DNA of 64,000 nucleotides from Marinobacter sp. F4216 (GTDB lineage Bacteria; Pseudomonadota; Gammaproteobacteria; Pseudomonadales; Oleiphilaceae): assembly GCF_019931195.1 (NCBI RefSeq), contig NZ_JAIOUO010000003.1, forward strand, positions 248,001 to 312,000, written 5' to 3'. Position 1 is the stretch's first letter. Each line of letters opens with the position of its first letter. Below are positions 35,044 through 44,214 of this stretch, piece by piece. The translations under genes and the position numbers were made by a program. Under the pieces are notes generated by a model. That model worked only from the letters and a program-made list of their open reading frames with translations, was not told the origin of the DNA and ran no database searches.

Positions 35044-35604
35044 ATGAAAGCCACCCGCATTACTCTTTTGGCGCTGTCCCTGGCCGCCACGCCCGCTATT
35101 GCCAGCGACCTGGATCTGAGCCTGACCAACGACTCAGTCAAAGGCCAGGCCAACTTCTTCAATGCCAGCAATGAGCTGCAAATGGGCGTCGGCTACGCCT
35201 ACCACGAAGGTGGTCGCGACATCCTGAACCTGGACTTCCACGCACAGGGAAGAACAGCCATCGGGAACCTGCCAACCACAGCCGGCATTGGCATCCGTGG
35301 CTATGCCTGGGAAGACGACAATCTGGACGGTGGCGCCGGCGCCTTGGGCGGCTTTGCCACATTGAACATCCCCCGCGCTCCGGGTCTGTCGTTCACCGGC
35401 TCGCTGCATTACGCCCCCAGCATCATGTCGTTTGGTGATTCCGACGACCTGACCAGCCTGGAACTGCGTGGCAGCTACCGCCTGATCCGCAACGGTGAAT
35501 TGTTTGTCGGTTACCGTTACCTCAACACCGACTTTGACGGCCCCATCCGTGGAGACCTGAATCTGGATGAAGGGGTCATGGCGGGCATGAAGATCTTTTT
35601 CTGA
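35044..35604 (+). CDS. YfaZ-family outer-membrane protein
   Basis: A 186-residue exported beta-barrel protein. The signal peptide MKATRITLLALSLAATPAIA is cleaved before SDLDLSL. The mature protein is a series of short beta-strands ending MAGMKIFF with a C-terminal phenylalanine, typical of outer-membrane proteins. YfaZ homologues are of unknown function, perhaps porin-like. A ribosome site AGGTG lies before the ATG. It is monocistronic, with its own promoter and a terminator at 35647-35670. Confidence 0.82.
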   Translation: MKATRITLLALSLAATPAIASDLDLSLTNDSVKGQANFFNASNELQMGVGYAYHEGGRDILNLDFHAQGRTAIGNLPTTAGIGIRGYAWEDDNLDGGAGALGGFATLNIPRAPGLSFTGSLHYAPSIMSFGDSDDLTSLELRGSYRLIRNGELFVGYRYLNTDFDGPIRGDLNLDEGVMAGMKIFF

Positions 35605-35646
35605 AATTAATCCCCTCCCCCACCTGATTTTTGGATCTTTCCAACC

Positions 35647-35670
35647 GGGTGCCCGAGCCTGAGGGCACCC
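35647..35670 (+). terminator. Hairpin after the YfaZ-like gene
   Basis: GGGTGCCC-GAGCCTGA-GGGCACCC is an eight-pair GC-rich stem with an eight-base loop, about 40 bases after the stop. The following T run is weak (ATTCCGTGGCTTTTC), so it may be an imperfect terminator. Confidence 0.6.
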
Positions 35671-35708
35671 ATTCCGTGGCTTTTCTCACGCTTTCCTGCG
35701 TTATCGGT

Positions 35709-35717
35709 TGATATACT
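35709..35717 (+). promoter_or_regulatory. Extended -10 promoter element before the lipoprotein gene
   Basis: TGATATACT carries the extended -10 TG and a TATACT hexamer that matches five of six positions. No convincing -35 is present. It is about 34 bases upstream of the ATG at 35751. Confidence 0.4.
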
Positions 35718-35750
35718 CAAGGCCGAATTCAAACGCATGGACAGCACATA

Positions 35751-37943
35751 ATGCGATCTCTTTCCGGCCCGGCTCTACTTTCAGCGTTTCTCTTCCTCGG
35801 CGGCTGCACCAGCGACGCCATTGATGCCGCAAAAAAAGACACCAATGACTTCGGCGGCGCCTCATCCGGAGGCGAAGGGTTTACGCCCGGAACGCCCGGT
35901 GGAGGCGGCACGACCTCGGGACTCGGCCCCAATGAAATTCGACTGACGATGGAGGTGCCCGAAACAGCCGCTCCGGACGCAGAGTCATCCCGCCGCAATC
36001 TGCGCCTTGTGAAGCCGGAAAGCATCTCAGTTTACGCCACGACCGACAACTCTGTGTCAGTCCCGGCTGAGATCACCTACAACGACGATCTCTCCGCTAC
36101 CATCGCTTTTCCAGGTGGACTACCGCTAGGTCCGGACACCCTCATTGAAGCCAGATTTGGCGATGAGGTGTACCGTTCGATGGCCGCCGACGCGGACCAG
36201 AACGTCCAGGTCAATCCATTCTCAGAGTTTCTGGTCAGACAGACGATCGCCAAGTACTCCGCGTTCGACATACAAGCGATCACAGACTGCACAGAACAAG
36301 ACGACTGCACAGGCAAGGCGGCCTGGGCCTCGCTGGCTGACCAGATTCACGATTTCGAGATAGACATTCCAGGTACGGCCAGTAAAGAGACGGCGCTGTC
36401 TTTATTGGGCGCCCGTGGCGATTTCACATCTTACATTGACGACATGATGCAATATGCATTGAGCCTGGACACGTCATCCGGGGAGCTCGCCGTACTCGAA
36501 GGAAACTACAACTCAGTATTCTTTGGTGTTGAGCTGGGCCAGACCTTTCTAGAGAGCAACTTATCAAATGCCGGCTTCTGGGGCGTGCGCACAGGTCAGG
36601 AGCAAGTTCTCTCACCCAGGGAGGACCATGTTTATCCCGGCCTGTCATTTGCCAGTGTCAGTGATCTCTTACCCGGATTGAACTCTACCGTCCTGTCCGG
36701 TGATATTCCCTACAGCCGTGAACTACTGACACATCAGGCAGGAAATACCTTCTGCCTGCGCGATAACAGTATCTGGGAACTCAACTCCCACACACCCGCA
36801 GTCGGGTCCGCAAGCATTGTTAATGATATTCGCCTGACTGCCGGGCGTGCATTATTCCAAACCGTCACCAACAATTTTTCCAGTAGCATTGGCTGGACCC
36901 GCAATCCCTACTATATGGATGCCTTTATTAGCGAACCGCCGGCCGACTCCAACACACCGGATCGAATTGTCAGTAGCTACTTCACAGCTGGAAAAGCGAT
37001 TGCCCTGGAACTTGAGGGAGAAAGCTACAAGCGCAGAGACATTCTGGAAAATCATTTTCTCTCCGTCATAGACATCAATGTTGAGCGCCAATCAGGCTTT
37101 GAATTGTCATCCGTTAACGGCGCCTACAACATCGTCTACACCTCTCAACGACAGGGCAGCTCAAGCAGCTGCCAGACATTCGATAACCAGCCTGTGATGG
37201 AAGTCGAGACGGGCACCGGTATCTGGACCGTGAATAGCGGAAACGGCAGCATCAACGAGTCAGTGGCAACCTCTGTACTTGCCCGTCTGCCCTCGGGATC
37301 CGTGCAGTGGGAAAACACAACCAGCGTGACCCGGAACCGGCTTGTGAGTCGCCGTCCCTCATACAGAAACAATGCCGTTCTGTACGATGGCAGACTGAAC
37401 TTCGGCATCAGTCAGCTACCAACAGACGAAATGGCTAAACCGCAGCTGGGTGTTGGTGCCAGCACTCCGGATGGCAGTTTCATGGCAGTGAACATGAACG
37501 ATAGCCCGGGCGGCGACGGCCTTCTGATTGCCAGCTCGCAGCACGCGATTCCCGCCCCGACGAATGGCCGATATCGGCTCCAGGGAGTCAGCCTCGGCAT
37601 GTCAGAAGACACCAATGTCCTGCAGCACATGAATCATGCGACGTTAACGATCAACTCTGCGTCAAGCGCCACACTCGATCCCCGTATCCTGGAAGTCACA
37701 CACAGTGTGAGCGGCTCGACAGTCTCCGCGCCTTCCCTCGTGGATTCATTGGGTGACAGCGTCACTCTCGTGTACGCAGATGCCGGTAATGGGCAGGCAA
37801 GTTTTTCCTGCACCGACACAACCGGCGAATTAACGCTGGAAGGGTTCTTCACCCCCGACCAGAACCAGTTCTACCTGCGCCTCCGAGACACCCGCAACGG
37901 CGAGGAAAACATCGGACTGGTGCTTGCCACTCGCATCCGTTGA
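35751..37943 (+). CDS. Large lipoprotein of unknown function
   Basis: A 730-residue exported lipoprotein with lipobox LGGC at residues 16-19 and a glycine/serine/threonine-rich linker (GGASSGGEGFTPGTPGGGGT) just after it. The mature part holds several beta-rich segments, among them LTMEVPETAAPDAESSRRNL and ITYNDDLSATIAFPGGLPLG near the N-terminus, then paired cysteines (CTEQDDC) and a C-terminal SFSCTDTTGELTLEGFFTPD. I recognise no catalytic motif and no named family. It may be surface exposed, and is flanked by its own extended -10 element. A tiny in-frame stop/start overlap (TAATG) with a four-codon frame at 35737 is probably chance. Confidence 0.8.
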   Translation: MRSLSGPALLSAFLFLGGCTSDAIDAAKKDTNDFGGASSGGEGFTPGTPGGGGTTSGLGPNEIRLTMEVPETAAPDAESSRRNLRLVKPESISVYATTDNSVSVPAEITYNDDLSATIAFPGGLPLGPDTLIEARFGDEVYRSMAADADQNVQVNPFSEFLVRQTIAKYSAFDIQAITDCTEQDDCTGKAAWASLADQIHDFEIDIPGTASKETALSLLGARGDFTSYIDDMMQYALSLDTSSGELAVLEGNYNSVFFGVELGQTFLESNLSNAGFWGVRTGQEQVLSPREDHVYPGLSFASVSDLLPGLNSTVLSGDIPYSRELLTHQAGNTFCLRDNSIWELNSHTPAVGSASIVNDIRLTAGRALFQTVTNNFSSSIGWTRNPYYMDAFISEPPADSNTPDRIVSSYFTAGKAIALELEGESYKRRDILENHFLSVIDINVERQSGFELSSVNGAYNIVYTSQRQGSSSSCQTFDNQPVMEVETGTGIWTVNSGNGSINESVATSVLARLPSGSVQWENTTSVTRNRLVSRRPSYRNNAVLYDGRLNFGISQLPTDEMAKPQLGVGASTPDGSFMAVNMNDSPGGDGLLIASSQHAIPAPTNGRYRLQGVSLGMSEDTNVLQHMNHATLTINSASSATLDPRILEVTHSVSGSTVSAPSLVDSLGDSVTLVYADAGNGQASFSCTDTTGELTLEGFFTPDQNQFYLRLRDTRNGEENIGLVLATRIR

Positions 37944-37993
37944 CGGGCCCGTGAGCCTGTGGTCGGGATAACTGCATAAAAGGCAAGAACTGT

Positions 37994-38025
37994 TATACTT
38001 TTGCCTCACCCTTTTCAAGTGAGGC
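37994..38025 (+). promoter_or_regulatory. bax leader: -10 element and ribosome-site hairpin
   Basis: TATACT at 37994-37999 is a likely -10 with no strong -35. Four bases later GCCTCAC (38003-38009) and GTGAGGC (38019-38025) form a perfect seven-pair hairpin with a nine-base loop. Its 3' arm contains the GAGG ribosome site of bax, three bases before the ATG at 38029, so folding could restrict translation. Confidence 0.45.
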
Positions 38026-38028
38026 CTT

Positions 38029-38946
38029 ATGTCTTCAGGCACAAAAGCTTTGATGCTGATGGTTCCCCTGCTGGCGTTTGCGGTCGGGGGCGGTTTTTAC
38101 TCCCCATACGACGACATGGGCGGGTTTAACGACCGGAAGCAAAATAGCTCACAGCCTCCCCTTCCTGCACTGCCAACATGGGCGAACGCGGATCTACCAG
38201 ACTTTTCCCAGTACAACGACATCACCGAAAAGAAGGCCGCTTTTTTCTCGTTCCTTTACCCGCGAATTGTGCTTGCGAATTCGCGTATTTTGATGGAGCG
38301 ACACTATCTCGAAACGCTGGTTGGGAAAAGCGATCTCTCTTCCAAGGAACAGCGCTGGCTGGCCACTCAGGCTGATCGCTTGCGGGTTAAAGGCGAGCCC
38401 GGCAGCCAGCAGTTTTTCCAGCAGCTAAAGCACCGGTTGGACGTTATTCCTCCTTCACTTATTCTTGCTCAGGCGGCGAATGAATCGGCCTGGGGAACCT
38501 CTCGCTTTGCCACAGCCGGATTCAACCTGTTCGGCCAGTGGTGTTTCTCTCGCGGCTGCGGACTGATCCCAAAACAACGTAAGGAAGGCGCGCGTCATGA
38601 AGTAGCAACCTTCGATTCTCCCTATCGATCGGTCCGCGCCTACATCGAAAATCTGAACCGTCACCATAGTTACGGAACCTTGCGAAAACTCCGGGCCGAC
38701 AATCGCCAGGATCTGCCCTTGTCAGGCTTCGAGCTTGCTGCGGGGCTGGTGGGCTATTCCGAACGGGGAGAGGCATACATCAACGAAATCCGTTCGATCA
38801 TTCAGTACAATAATCTGAGCTTTTACGATCAGGATTTCAGCCGCGTCATGCAAAACCTGTCGCCTGACCGGTTGCTAAGCATGGCAACGTCCATTTCCGA
38901 ATCAAACCTGTTACCCGGACAAACCACAACCAAAACCGAAAGCTGA
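38029..38946 (+). CDS. bax: Bax-family glucosaminidase-domain protein
   Basis: A 305-residue protein with an N-terminal signal anchor (ALMLMVPLLAFAVGGGFYSP) and a C-terminal glucosaminidase domain. Conserved features are PPSLILAQAANESAWGTSRF with the catalytic glutamate in ANES, FNLFGQWCFSRGCGLIP and VRAYIENLNRHHSY. The family cleaves peptidoglycan N-acetylglucosamine bonds; the exact role of Bax is unclear. The same strand continues with the acyltransferase after 28 bases. Confidence 0.88.
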   Translation: MSSGTKALMLMVPLLAFAVGGGFYSPYDDMGGFNDRKQNSSQPPLPALPTWANADLPDFSQYNDITEKKAAFFSFLYPRIVLANSRILMERHYLETLVGKSDLSSKEQRWLATQADRLRVKGEPGSQQFFQQLKHRLDVIPPSLILAQAANESAWGTSRFATAGFNLFGQWCFSRGCGLIPKQRKEGARHEVATFDSPYRSVRAYIENLNRHHSYGTLRKLRADNRQDLPLSGFELAAGLVGYSERGEAYINEIRSIIQYNNLSFYDQDFSRVMQNLSPDRLLSMATSISESNLLPGQTTTKTES

Positions 38947-38974
38947 CCCCCATAAAAGGACAGAGACCCCGAGC

Positions 38975-39880
38975 ATGCTGTATTTCTTGCCCGCACCTCT
39001 GAAGGGTAGCCTTGCTGCCCTGCTGATACTCCTCGACACCCTGGTACTGTTTCCTATCCTGCTGATCGTTGCCATTGCCAAACTGCTTGTGCCTATGAGC
39101 GGATTCAGGACTCTATGCACTGTAATCCTGAACCGAATAGCCTGGCTCTGGATCGGATTCAACAACTGTCTGATGGATCTGTTCCACAAGGTCCACTGGG
39201 ACGTTCGGGGGCTGGAGGAGCTTGATAAGGATCACTGGTATTTCGTCACCTGCAATCACCAGACGTGGGCAGACATTCCGGCTATCCAGTACGTGCTCAA
39301 CAATCGAATTCCACTGCTCAAATTCTTTCTCAAGAAACAACTGATCTGGGTGCCGTTTCTCGGCATCGCGTGGTGGGCACTTGATTTCCCGTTCATGCAC
39401 CGACACACCAAAGAACAACTGGCCCGCCGGCCTGAACTCAAGGGCAAGGACATGGAAGCCACACAGGCCGCCTGCGAAAAGTTCCGCTATACCCCGGTGA
39501 CAATTTTCAATTTCATGGAAGGAACCCGCTTTACCGAGGCCAAACACCAGCGGCAGCACTCTCCCTATCGCCACCTTTTAAAACCGAGGGCTGGCGGCAC
39601 AGCATTTGTCCTGCAGGCGATGGGAGAAATGATCCACACCATGCTGAACGTCACGATCGTCTATCCGGACGGTAAGGCGGGCTTCTGGGATTATCTGTGC
39701 GGACGGATCGATAGGATTGTGATCGATATTCAGACCAGAGAAATTCCGGAGCAGTTTCTGGGCATGGACTACGGGAATGACCGCGCGGTTCGGACCGAAT
39801 TCCAGCGCTGGGTATCCCAGCTCTGGGCAGAGAAAGACGCCCGCATCGACGAGTTAAAGACAGAGCTGAAAAACGCTTAG
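38975..39880 (+). CDS. Lysophospholipid acyltransferase (YihG/PlsC-like)
   Basis: A 301-residue membrane-bound acyltransferase. A hydrophobic N-terminus (LLILLDTLVLFPILLIVAIA) is followed by the catalytic NHQTWADIP (HX4D), the block KQLIWVPFLGIAWWALDFPF and the acceptor motif FNFMEGTRFT. This is the pattern of YihG-type 1-acylglycerol-3-phosphate acyltransferases, which set the sn-2 acyl chain of phospholipids. The ATG lies 28 bases after bax. Its end overlaps the convergent LuxR gene by four bases. Confidence 0.88.
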   Translation: MLYFLPAPLKGSLAALLILLDTLVLFPILLIVAIAKLLVPMSGFRTLCTVILNRIAWLWIGFNNCLMDLFHKVHWDVRGLEELDKDHWYFVTCNHQTWADIPAIQYVLNNRIPLLKFFLKKQLIWVPFLGIAWWALDFPFMHRHTKEQLARRPELKGKDMEATQAACEKFRYTPVTIFNFMEGTRFTEAKHQRQHSPYRHLLKPRAGGTAFVLQAMGEMIHTMLNVTIVYPDGKAGFWDYLCGRIDRIVIDIQTREIPEQFLGMDYGNDRAVRTEFQRWVSQLWAEKDARIDELKTELKNA

Positions 39881-42558
39881 AGCAAGCCGAGTTCCCGGGC
39901 ACGAACGATGGCTTGAGTCCGGGACTTTACATCCAGCTTCGCATTGATCCTTCGAGCGTGGGTTTTCACAGTATGAAGTGAAATATGGAGCTCGTCCGCG
40001 ATCTCCTGATTCGACAGCCCCTTGGCAATCAATTCAAGAACGCCATGCTCGCGATCACTGATCGGCTCAGGTAATACATCCCTGTGGGCCGGAGCAACCT
40101 GCAAATCGAAAACTCGACCGAGCGCCAAGGTGAAAGCGCTCTCCTCCAGGCGCGGAAAGACCTTCTCCATCAGCGGCCTGAGTTCATGTGCCATCTCGAC
40201 AAAGGGACTGACAAAGTGCTCTTCCGCAGCGGACTGAATAACCGCTTGCAGTATCTTCTGGTCACAACCGTCCTCGGCGAGCAACGCGTCCAGAAGGCGC
40301 ACGTGTATGGCAACCCCTGAGGGCATTCGCTCACCATAGCGGTGCCTGATGCTGCAGAGTTTTTCACGGGCACCCTCGGCAGCCCCTTGTGCCATATCAA
40401 CACGAACCTGAAGACAATCGAGCAGTCCGGGCATCATCGGAAACAACTCCGGAATCCGGCCGGCAGAGCGATGAGGCTCCAGCTTCTCAAGCGCCTGCCG
40501 GGCGCTCTCCAGTTGCCCCTGAGCCAGCCAACAGCTTGCCTTCAGTGCCTCCAGAACCGGCTCAAAAAAGGCCTCATCCACCTGCCAGGCATGCATGGTT
40601 CGTTCTGCACGGCCTACCCATGCGAAAGCCTCCTCGTACTGTCCTGCTGCCCGACACATCAATACCCGAAGCGCCATGGCCATCAGCAATCCGACATCCC
40701 TTGATTGCTCAGCCTGCCGACTGCAGGATGCCAGAAGACGATCCGCTTCCCGGTCACGCCCCTGATGCCAAAGCACAAGCGCGAGACTCAGCTGCAGGCG
40801 GGTTTCGCCGATGCGCGCATATCGCGTTAGCTCATGCATGGCTGTGTCGAGCCCCGTCCGCAGAAGCTGCTCCGCGTGTTTCAAGGCCCCTTTGCCAAGT
40901 TCAATACCCGCGTGACCATAGACTGACAAAGCCTCTGATCCATAATCACCGGCTTCACGAGCCAGTTTTGCTGCCATGCGATTGGCTTCCCTGGCTTCGG
41001 CAAAACGACCGCAAGCCGACAACGCACTTGAGCGGACCATCTGGGTTACCAGACGAGCCTGGGCAGACAGTTCATCCTGGGAAAGGGCGCGATCCGCCAT
41101 ATCCAGCGCCGACCCGATCCGGCCCTCCCCCCGCAGAATGAATGCTTCGAGCGCACACAAACGGGCTGAGTAGGAGACCCTGTCGACCTCGCCGAGGCCG
41201 TCGATCAGCGCCCTTGCCCGGCTGAACTGACCACCAATGGCATGCACCCAACTGTAAACAATTCGAAGACGGGGACTACTCTCCAGCAAGTGCTGCGGGA
41301 GTGCCTTCCGAAGCTGCAACAGCGACGCCGTATCCTGGCCGAGAAGCAGCGCTTCGGATCCCTCAGACGCGATCTCGATCACCAGTTTCGAGTCGCCGGA
41401 CAGAAGGGCATATTTCAGGGATTCCGGAAACTGATCCCGTTCACCAAACCACTGACTGACGTAGCGCAATCGCGCCTTCTGCCCCGGTACCTGCGGCGTT
41501 TTCAGCCATTCCTTCAGCAAGCCATTCAACCGATACCAGCGTCCGCGACCGGGCACCGCCCGCAGCGGAATGCCGATATCAGCGGCCTGAGACGGCAGGA
41601 AATCAACGGGAAAGTCGGGAAACTCTCCGGAGGAAAACAGAGAGTCCGAACTCAGCTCAAGTTCAGCCATCAACTGAAGAGAGCGCTGCTGGAGTCGGGT
41701 CAGATGTCCCAGAACAGACTCCTTGAGAAAGCGCTGCACACTGGCACTATCCAGCAGTGATTGGCGATTCTCGGAGCAAGCGATTTCTCTCCTATATAAG
41801 GCAAGAGGCGCAGGCCAGCCCTCACTTACCTCGTAAAGCTGATCGACGGCTACGCTGGTCAACCGGTCAGACGCCAACAACCGGTCAAAAAACTCAAAGG
41901 TTTCGGACCGACTGAAAGCAAGTGCATCTACGCCAAAACGGACAAAGCGATTCTCAAGCTCAAGGTTATGGGTTTCAAATGGCACCGCACTGCGTGAAAT
42001 CAGAACCGCACAGAGACAACGGGGTAGGTCCGCGACCAATTGATGAAGAAGCGCCGTTACCGACGGGTTAGTCAGGCTCTGGACGTTATCCAGAACAAGA
42101 GCCTTGGGCTCGCCCTTGCCGGACTTACGCTCCAGGGAAACCAACAGCATGGCCAACACATCGGAGAAGGTTCCACCACTGTGGAGAGCAGTTTCCAGCG
42201 TCTCTGAGAGGTTAAGTGCGATGGCAAGCAACGTCAGAAACCGAGACGGGGAATTATCCTGACCATTAAGCGTGATCCAGCAACAATCGTCTGGAGCGGA
42301 TCGGTGAGTATCGATCGCCCTGGCAACCAGATGGGTCTTCCCGAAACCACAGCCACCCTCAATCAGAATCACGCTACGGGGCCGGAGCGATGCCGCGATA
42401 GACTGTTCGAGTTGCGGCCGACCAAGCCATCCTTCTGGCAACGCCGGAAACTGAATCCGCTGCCTTAGCAGATCCTTTACCAATTCGCCCTTTTGCAGAC
42501 CATTATTCGCTGACTGGAACTCATCGTTGGCTGCACAGCCATCATTGAATGGATTCAC
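39877..42558 (-). CDS. MalT-like LuxR-family transcriptional regulator (LAL type)
   Basis: An 893-residue activator. The N-terminal NTPase has Walker A GGCGFGKTHLVARA near residue 68 and ALVLDNVQSL as Walker B. A long helical repeat region of tetratricopeptide type follows. The C-terminal LuxR helix-turn-helix (about 830-893) has REHGVLELIAKGLSNQEIAD and LHISLHTVKTHARRINAKLD. Translation begins at a GTG at 42558. LAL regulators respond to a small inducer and activate nearby operons; the adjacent DUF1329/DUF1302 genes are the likely targets, as in similar loci of Pseudomonas and Marinobacter. The inducer is unknown. Confidence 0.88.
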   Translation of the reverse strand: MNPFNDGCAANDEFQSANNGLQKGELVKDLLRQRIQFPALPEGWLGRPQLEQSIAASLRPRSVILIEGGCGFGKTHLVARAIDTHRSAPDDCCWITLNGQDNSPSRFLTLLAIALNLSETLETALHSGGTFSDVLAMLLVSLERKSGKGEPKALVLDNVQSLTNPSVTALLHQLVADLPRCLCAVLISRSAVPFETHNLELENRFVRFGVDALAFSRSETFEFFDRLLASDRLTSVAVDQLYEVSEGWPAPLALYRREIACSENRQSLLDSASVQRFLKESVLGHLTRLQQRSLQLMAELELSSDSLFSSGEFPDFPVDFLPSQAADIGIPLRAVPGRGRWYRLNGLLKEWLKTPQVPGQKARLRYVSQWFGERDQFPESLKYALLSGDSKLVIEIASEGSEALLLGQDTASLLQLRKALPQHLLESSPRLRIVYSWVHAIGGQFSRARALIDGLGEVDRVSYSARLCALEAFILRGEGRIGSALDMADRALSQDELSAQARLVTQMVRSSALSACGRFAEAREANRMAAKLAREAGDYGSEALSVYGHAGIELGKGALKHAEQLLRTGLDTAMHELTRYARIGETRLQLSLALVLWHQGRDREADRLLASCSRQAEQSRDVGLLMAMALRVLMCRAAGQYEEAFAWVGRAERTMHAWQVDEAFFEPVLEALKASCWLAQGQLESARQALEKLEPHRSAGRIPELFPMMPGLLDCLQVRVDMAQGAAEGAREKLCSIRHRYGERMPSGVAIHVRLLDALLAEDGCDQKILQAVIQSAAEEHFVSPFVEMAHELRPLMEKVFPRLEESAFTLALGRVFDLQVAPAHRDVLPEPISDREHGVLELIAKGLSNQEIADELHISLHTVKTHARRINAKLDVKSRTQAIVRARELGLL

Positions 42559-42770
42559 TCACTGCCCCGTGTTAACTGCGACACTGGAATGGTCCGAAAG
42601 CCTGAAACGGGCATTTCGGCACTGAGTTAGAACTGGCGACCGGCAACGGGTACGCCTTTAGTATGACTGGAAGGGTAAACCAATTGACAGGGGGCTGCAA
42701 AAAATTGACGTAAAACTATTTTTCTAGGTTGCGGTTTTCTAACAACCCCGGACTTTACTTAAAGAAAAAC

Positions 42771-42800
42771 AAAAAAAGGCGGACATTTGTCCGCCTTTTT
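42771..42800. terminator. Bidirectional terminator between the regulator and the DUF1329 gene
   Basis: GGCGGAC-ATTT-GTCCGCC is a seven-pair stem with A residues on one side and T residues on the other. It ends the minus-strand DUF1302-DUF1329 transcript 20 bases after the stop. The 261-base gap 42559-42819 otherwise holds the upstream region of the regulator; I find no convincing promoter there. Confidence 0.85.
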
Positions 42801-42819
42801 ATCTTTCGAGGGTAACAGG

Positions 42820-44181
42820 TTACCGGGTGCCCGACCGTCGGAGGGCCGCAGGAGTGTATTCCCGGAATCGACGGTCCGCACCAAACTCGTACGCGTTCTC
42901 TTCTTCGTTGGTCAGGCCAAGGGCCAAGTATCGACCAGACAGAAGATCATAGAGTACTTCAATCGCGTACCAGGGCACGTCATGATCGTAGAACTGGACC
43001 GCGTGGGCTTCCGCAACCCGCCACAGCTCACCACGTCCATCGTAATGATCGATCACGGACGCCTGCCAGGTATCCTCATCGATGTAGAAGTCACGCTTGG
43101 CGTAAACATGACGCTCACCGTCCTTCAGCGTCGCACGAACGTGCCAGACCCGGTGCAGTTCATAACGGGTCAGTTGCTGATTGATATGACCCGGCTTGAC
43201 GATCTGATCGTAATTCAGGTCCGGGTTCATCAGCCGGTAGGAGTTGTACGGGATGTACACTTCCTTCTTGCCAACCAGTTCCCAGTTGTAACGATCGGGA
43301 GCACCGTTGTACATATCGTAGTTATCAGAGGTACGCATGCCATCAGACGCGGTACCCGGACCGTCATAGGAAACCTGAGGTGCCCGACGGACACGACGCT
43401 GACCAGCGTTGTAGATCCACGCCCGGCGAGGTTCAGCCACCTGGTCGATAGTCTCGTGAACCAGCAGTACGTTACCCGCCAGTCGCGCAGGAGCAGTGAT
43501 CGCCTGCTTGAAGTAGAAAAGAACGTTGGGATCTTCTCCGGGCTCGTAGTCGCTCAGAGCCGTCCGCCAGGTAAACTCGTCCTGAAATTTAACCACCGAG
43601 AAAGCACCACCTTCCGTCGGGGTTACCTGACCGATGGTTCGCACAACAGAACCACCCCGGTAACGGGTAATGTGATTCCAGATCACTTCCACGCCACTTT
43701 TCGGAATCGGGAATGGAACAGACTCTACGTAATTGCCGAGACCGTTACCATCCTTAATCAACTCAACCTTGGTCGCGTTTTCGACTGACTGTTGCTGGAT
43801 AGGCTCCGGGTAAGCCGCGGTCCGGTGAGTCTCGAAAACCGGCATGACGTAATCGTCATAGCGCTTGATCATGGCAATCTGGCCGGGAGACAGGTTGTCC
43901 GCGTACTGATCCACATTGCTCTGATCAATCACGAACTTCGGCTCCTCGCCGGAGAACGGATCAATGTAAGCGCCGCCACTTTTGTAGCCGTCTGGCGGCG
44001 TATCCAGGCCGCCCGTCCATGCTGGAATATCGCCACCATTGCCAGCCATCTCTGCGCCCATGCGGGTCAGAGAATCGCCGAGTTTGGCAGCTTCATCGGC
44101 AGAAACCGCACCATAGGCCTGACCAGCAAAAACGCTTGCAGCCAGTACACCTGTGGCCAGTAGTTTCTTGTTTAATTTCAT
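42820..44181 (-). CDS. DUF1329 protein, exported (LolB-like fold family)
   Basis: A protein of about 453 residues with a signal peptide (KKLLATGVLAASVFAGQAYG, cleaved before AVSADEAAKLG). It has the DUF1329 features LTRMGAEMAGNGGDIPAWTG, the aromatic YVMPVFETHRTAAYP and, near the end, DEDTWQASVIDHYDGRGELW. The family is predicted to have a LolB-like fold and to handle hydrophobic molecules in the periplasm; function is not established. The ATG at 44181 with GAGGG six bases upstream is preferred over one two codons earlier. It follows the DUF1302 gene by 33 bases in one operon. Confidence 0.9.
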   Translation of the reverse strand: MKLNKKLLATGVLAASVFAGQAYGAVSADEAAKLGDSLTRMGAEMAGNGGDIPAWTGGLDTPPDGYKSGGAYIDPFSGEEPKFVIDQSNVDQYADNLSPGQIAMIKRYDDYVMPVFETHRTAAYPEPIQQQSVENATKVELIKDGNGLGNYVESVPFPIPKSGVEVIWNHITRYRGGSVVRTIGQVTPTEGGAFSVVKFQDEFTWRTALSDYEPGEDPNVLFYFKQAITAPARLAGNVLLVHETIDQVAEPRRAWIYNAGQRRVRRAPQVSYDGPGTASDGMRTSDNYDMYNGAPDRYNWELVGKKEVYIPYNSYRLMNPDLNYDQIVKPGHINQQLTRYELHRVWHVRATLKDGERHVYAKRDFYIDEDTWQASVIDHYDGRGELWRVAEAHAVQFYDHDVPWYAIEVLYDLLSGRYLALGLTNEEENAYEFGADRRFREYTPAALRRSGTR

Positions 44182-44214
44182 TTTCATCCCTCGTAAAACG
44201 AATTCTTTCCGGTA

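Noticed and set aside
35737-35751. Four-codon frame MDST whose stop overlaps the lipoprotein start
   Set aside because: No ribosome site at a useful distance and no sign of conservation can be seen; probably chance.
40342-41760. Several plus-strand frames of 120-250 codons
   Set aside because: All are antisense to the MalT-like regulator and have proline/arginine-rich composition typical of shadow frames in GC-rich DNA.
42787-43788. 333-codon open frame on the plus strand
   Set aside because: It lies opposite the well-supported DUF1329 gene and has no ribosome site or recognisable protein features; it is an antisense shadow.
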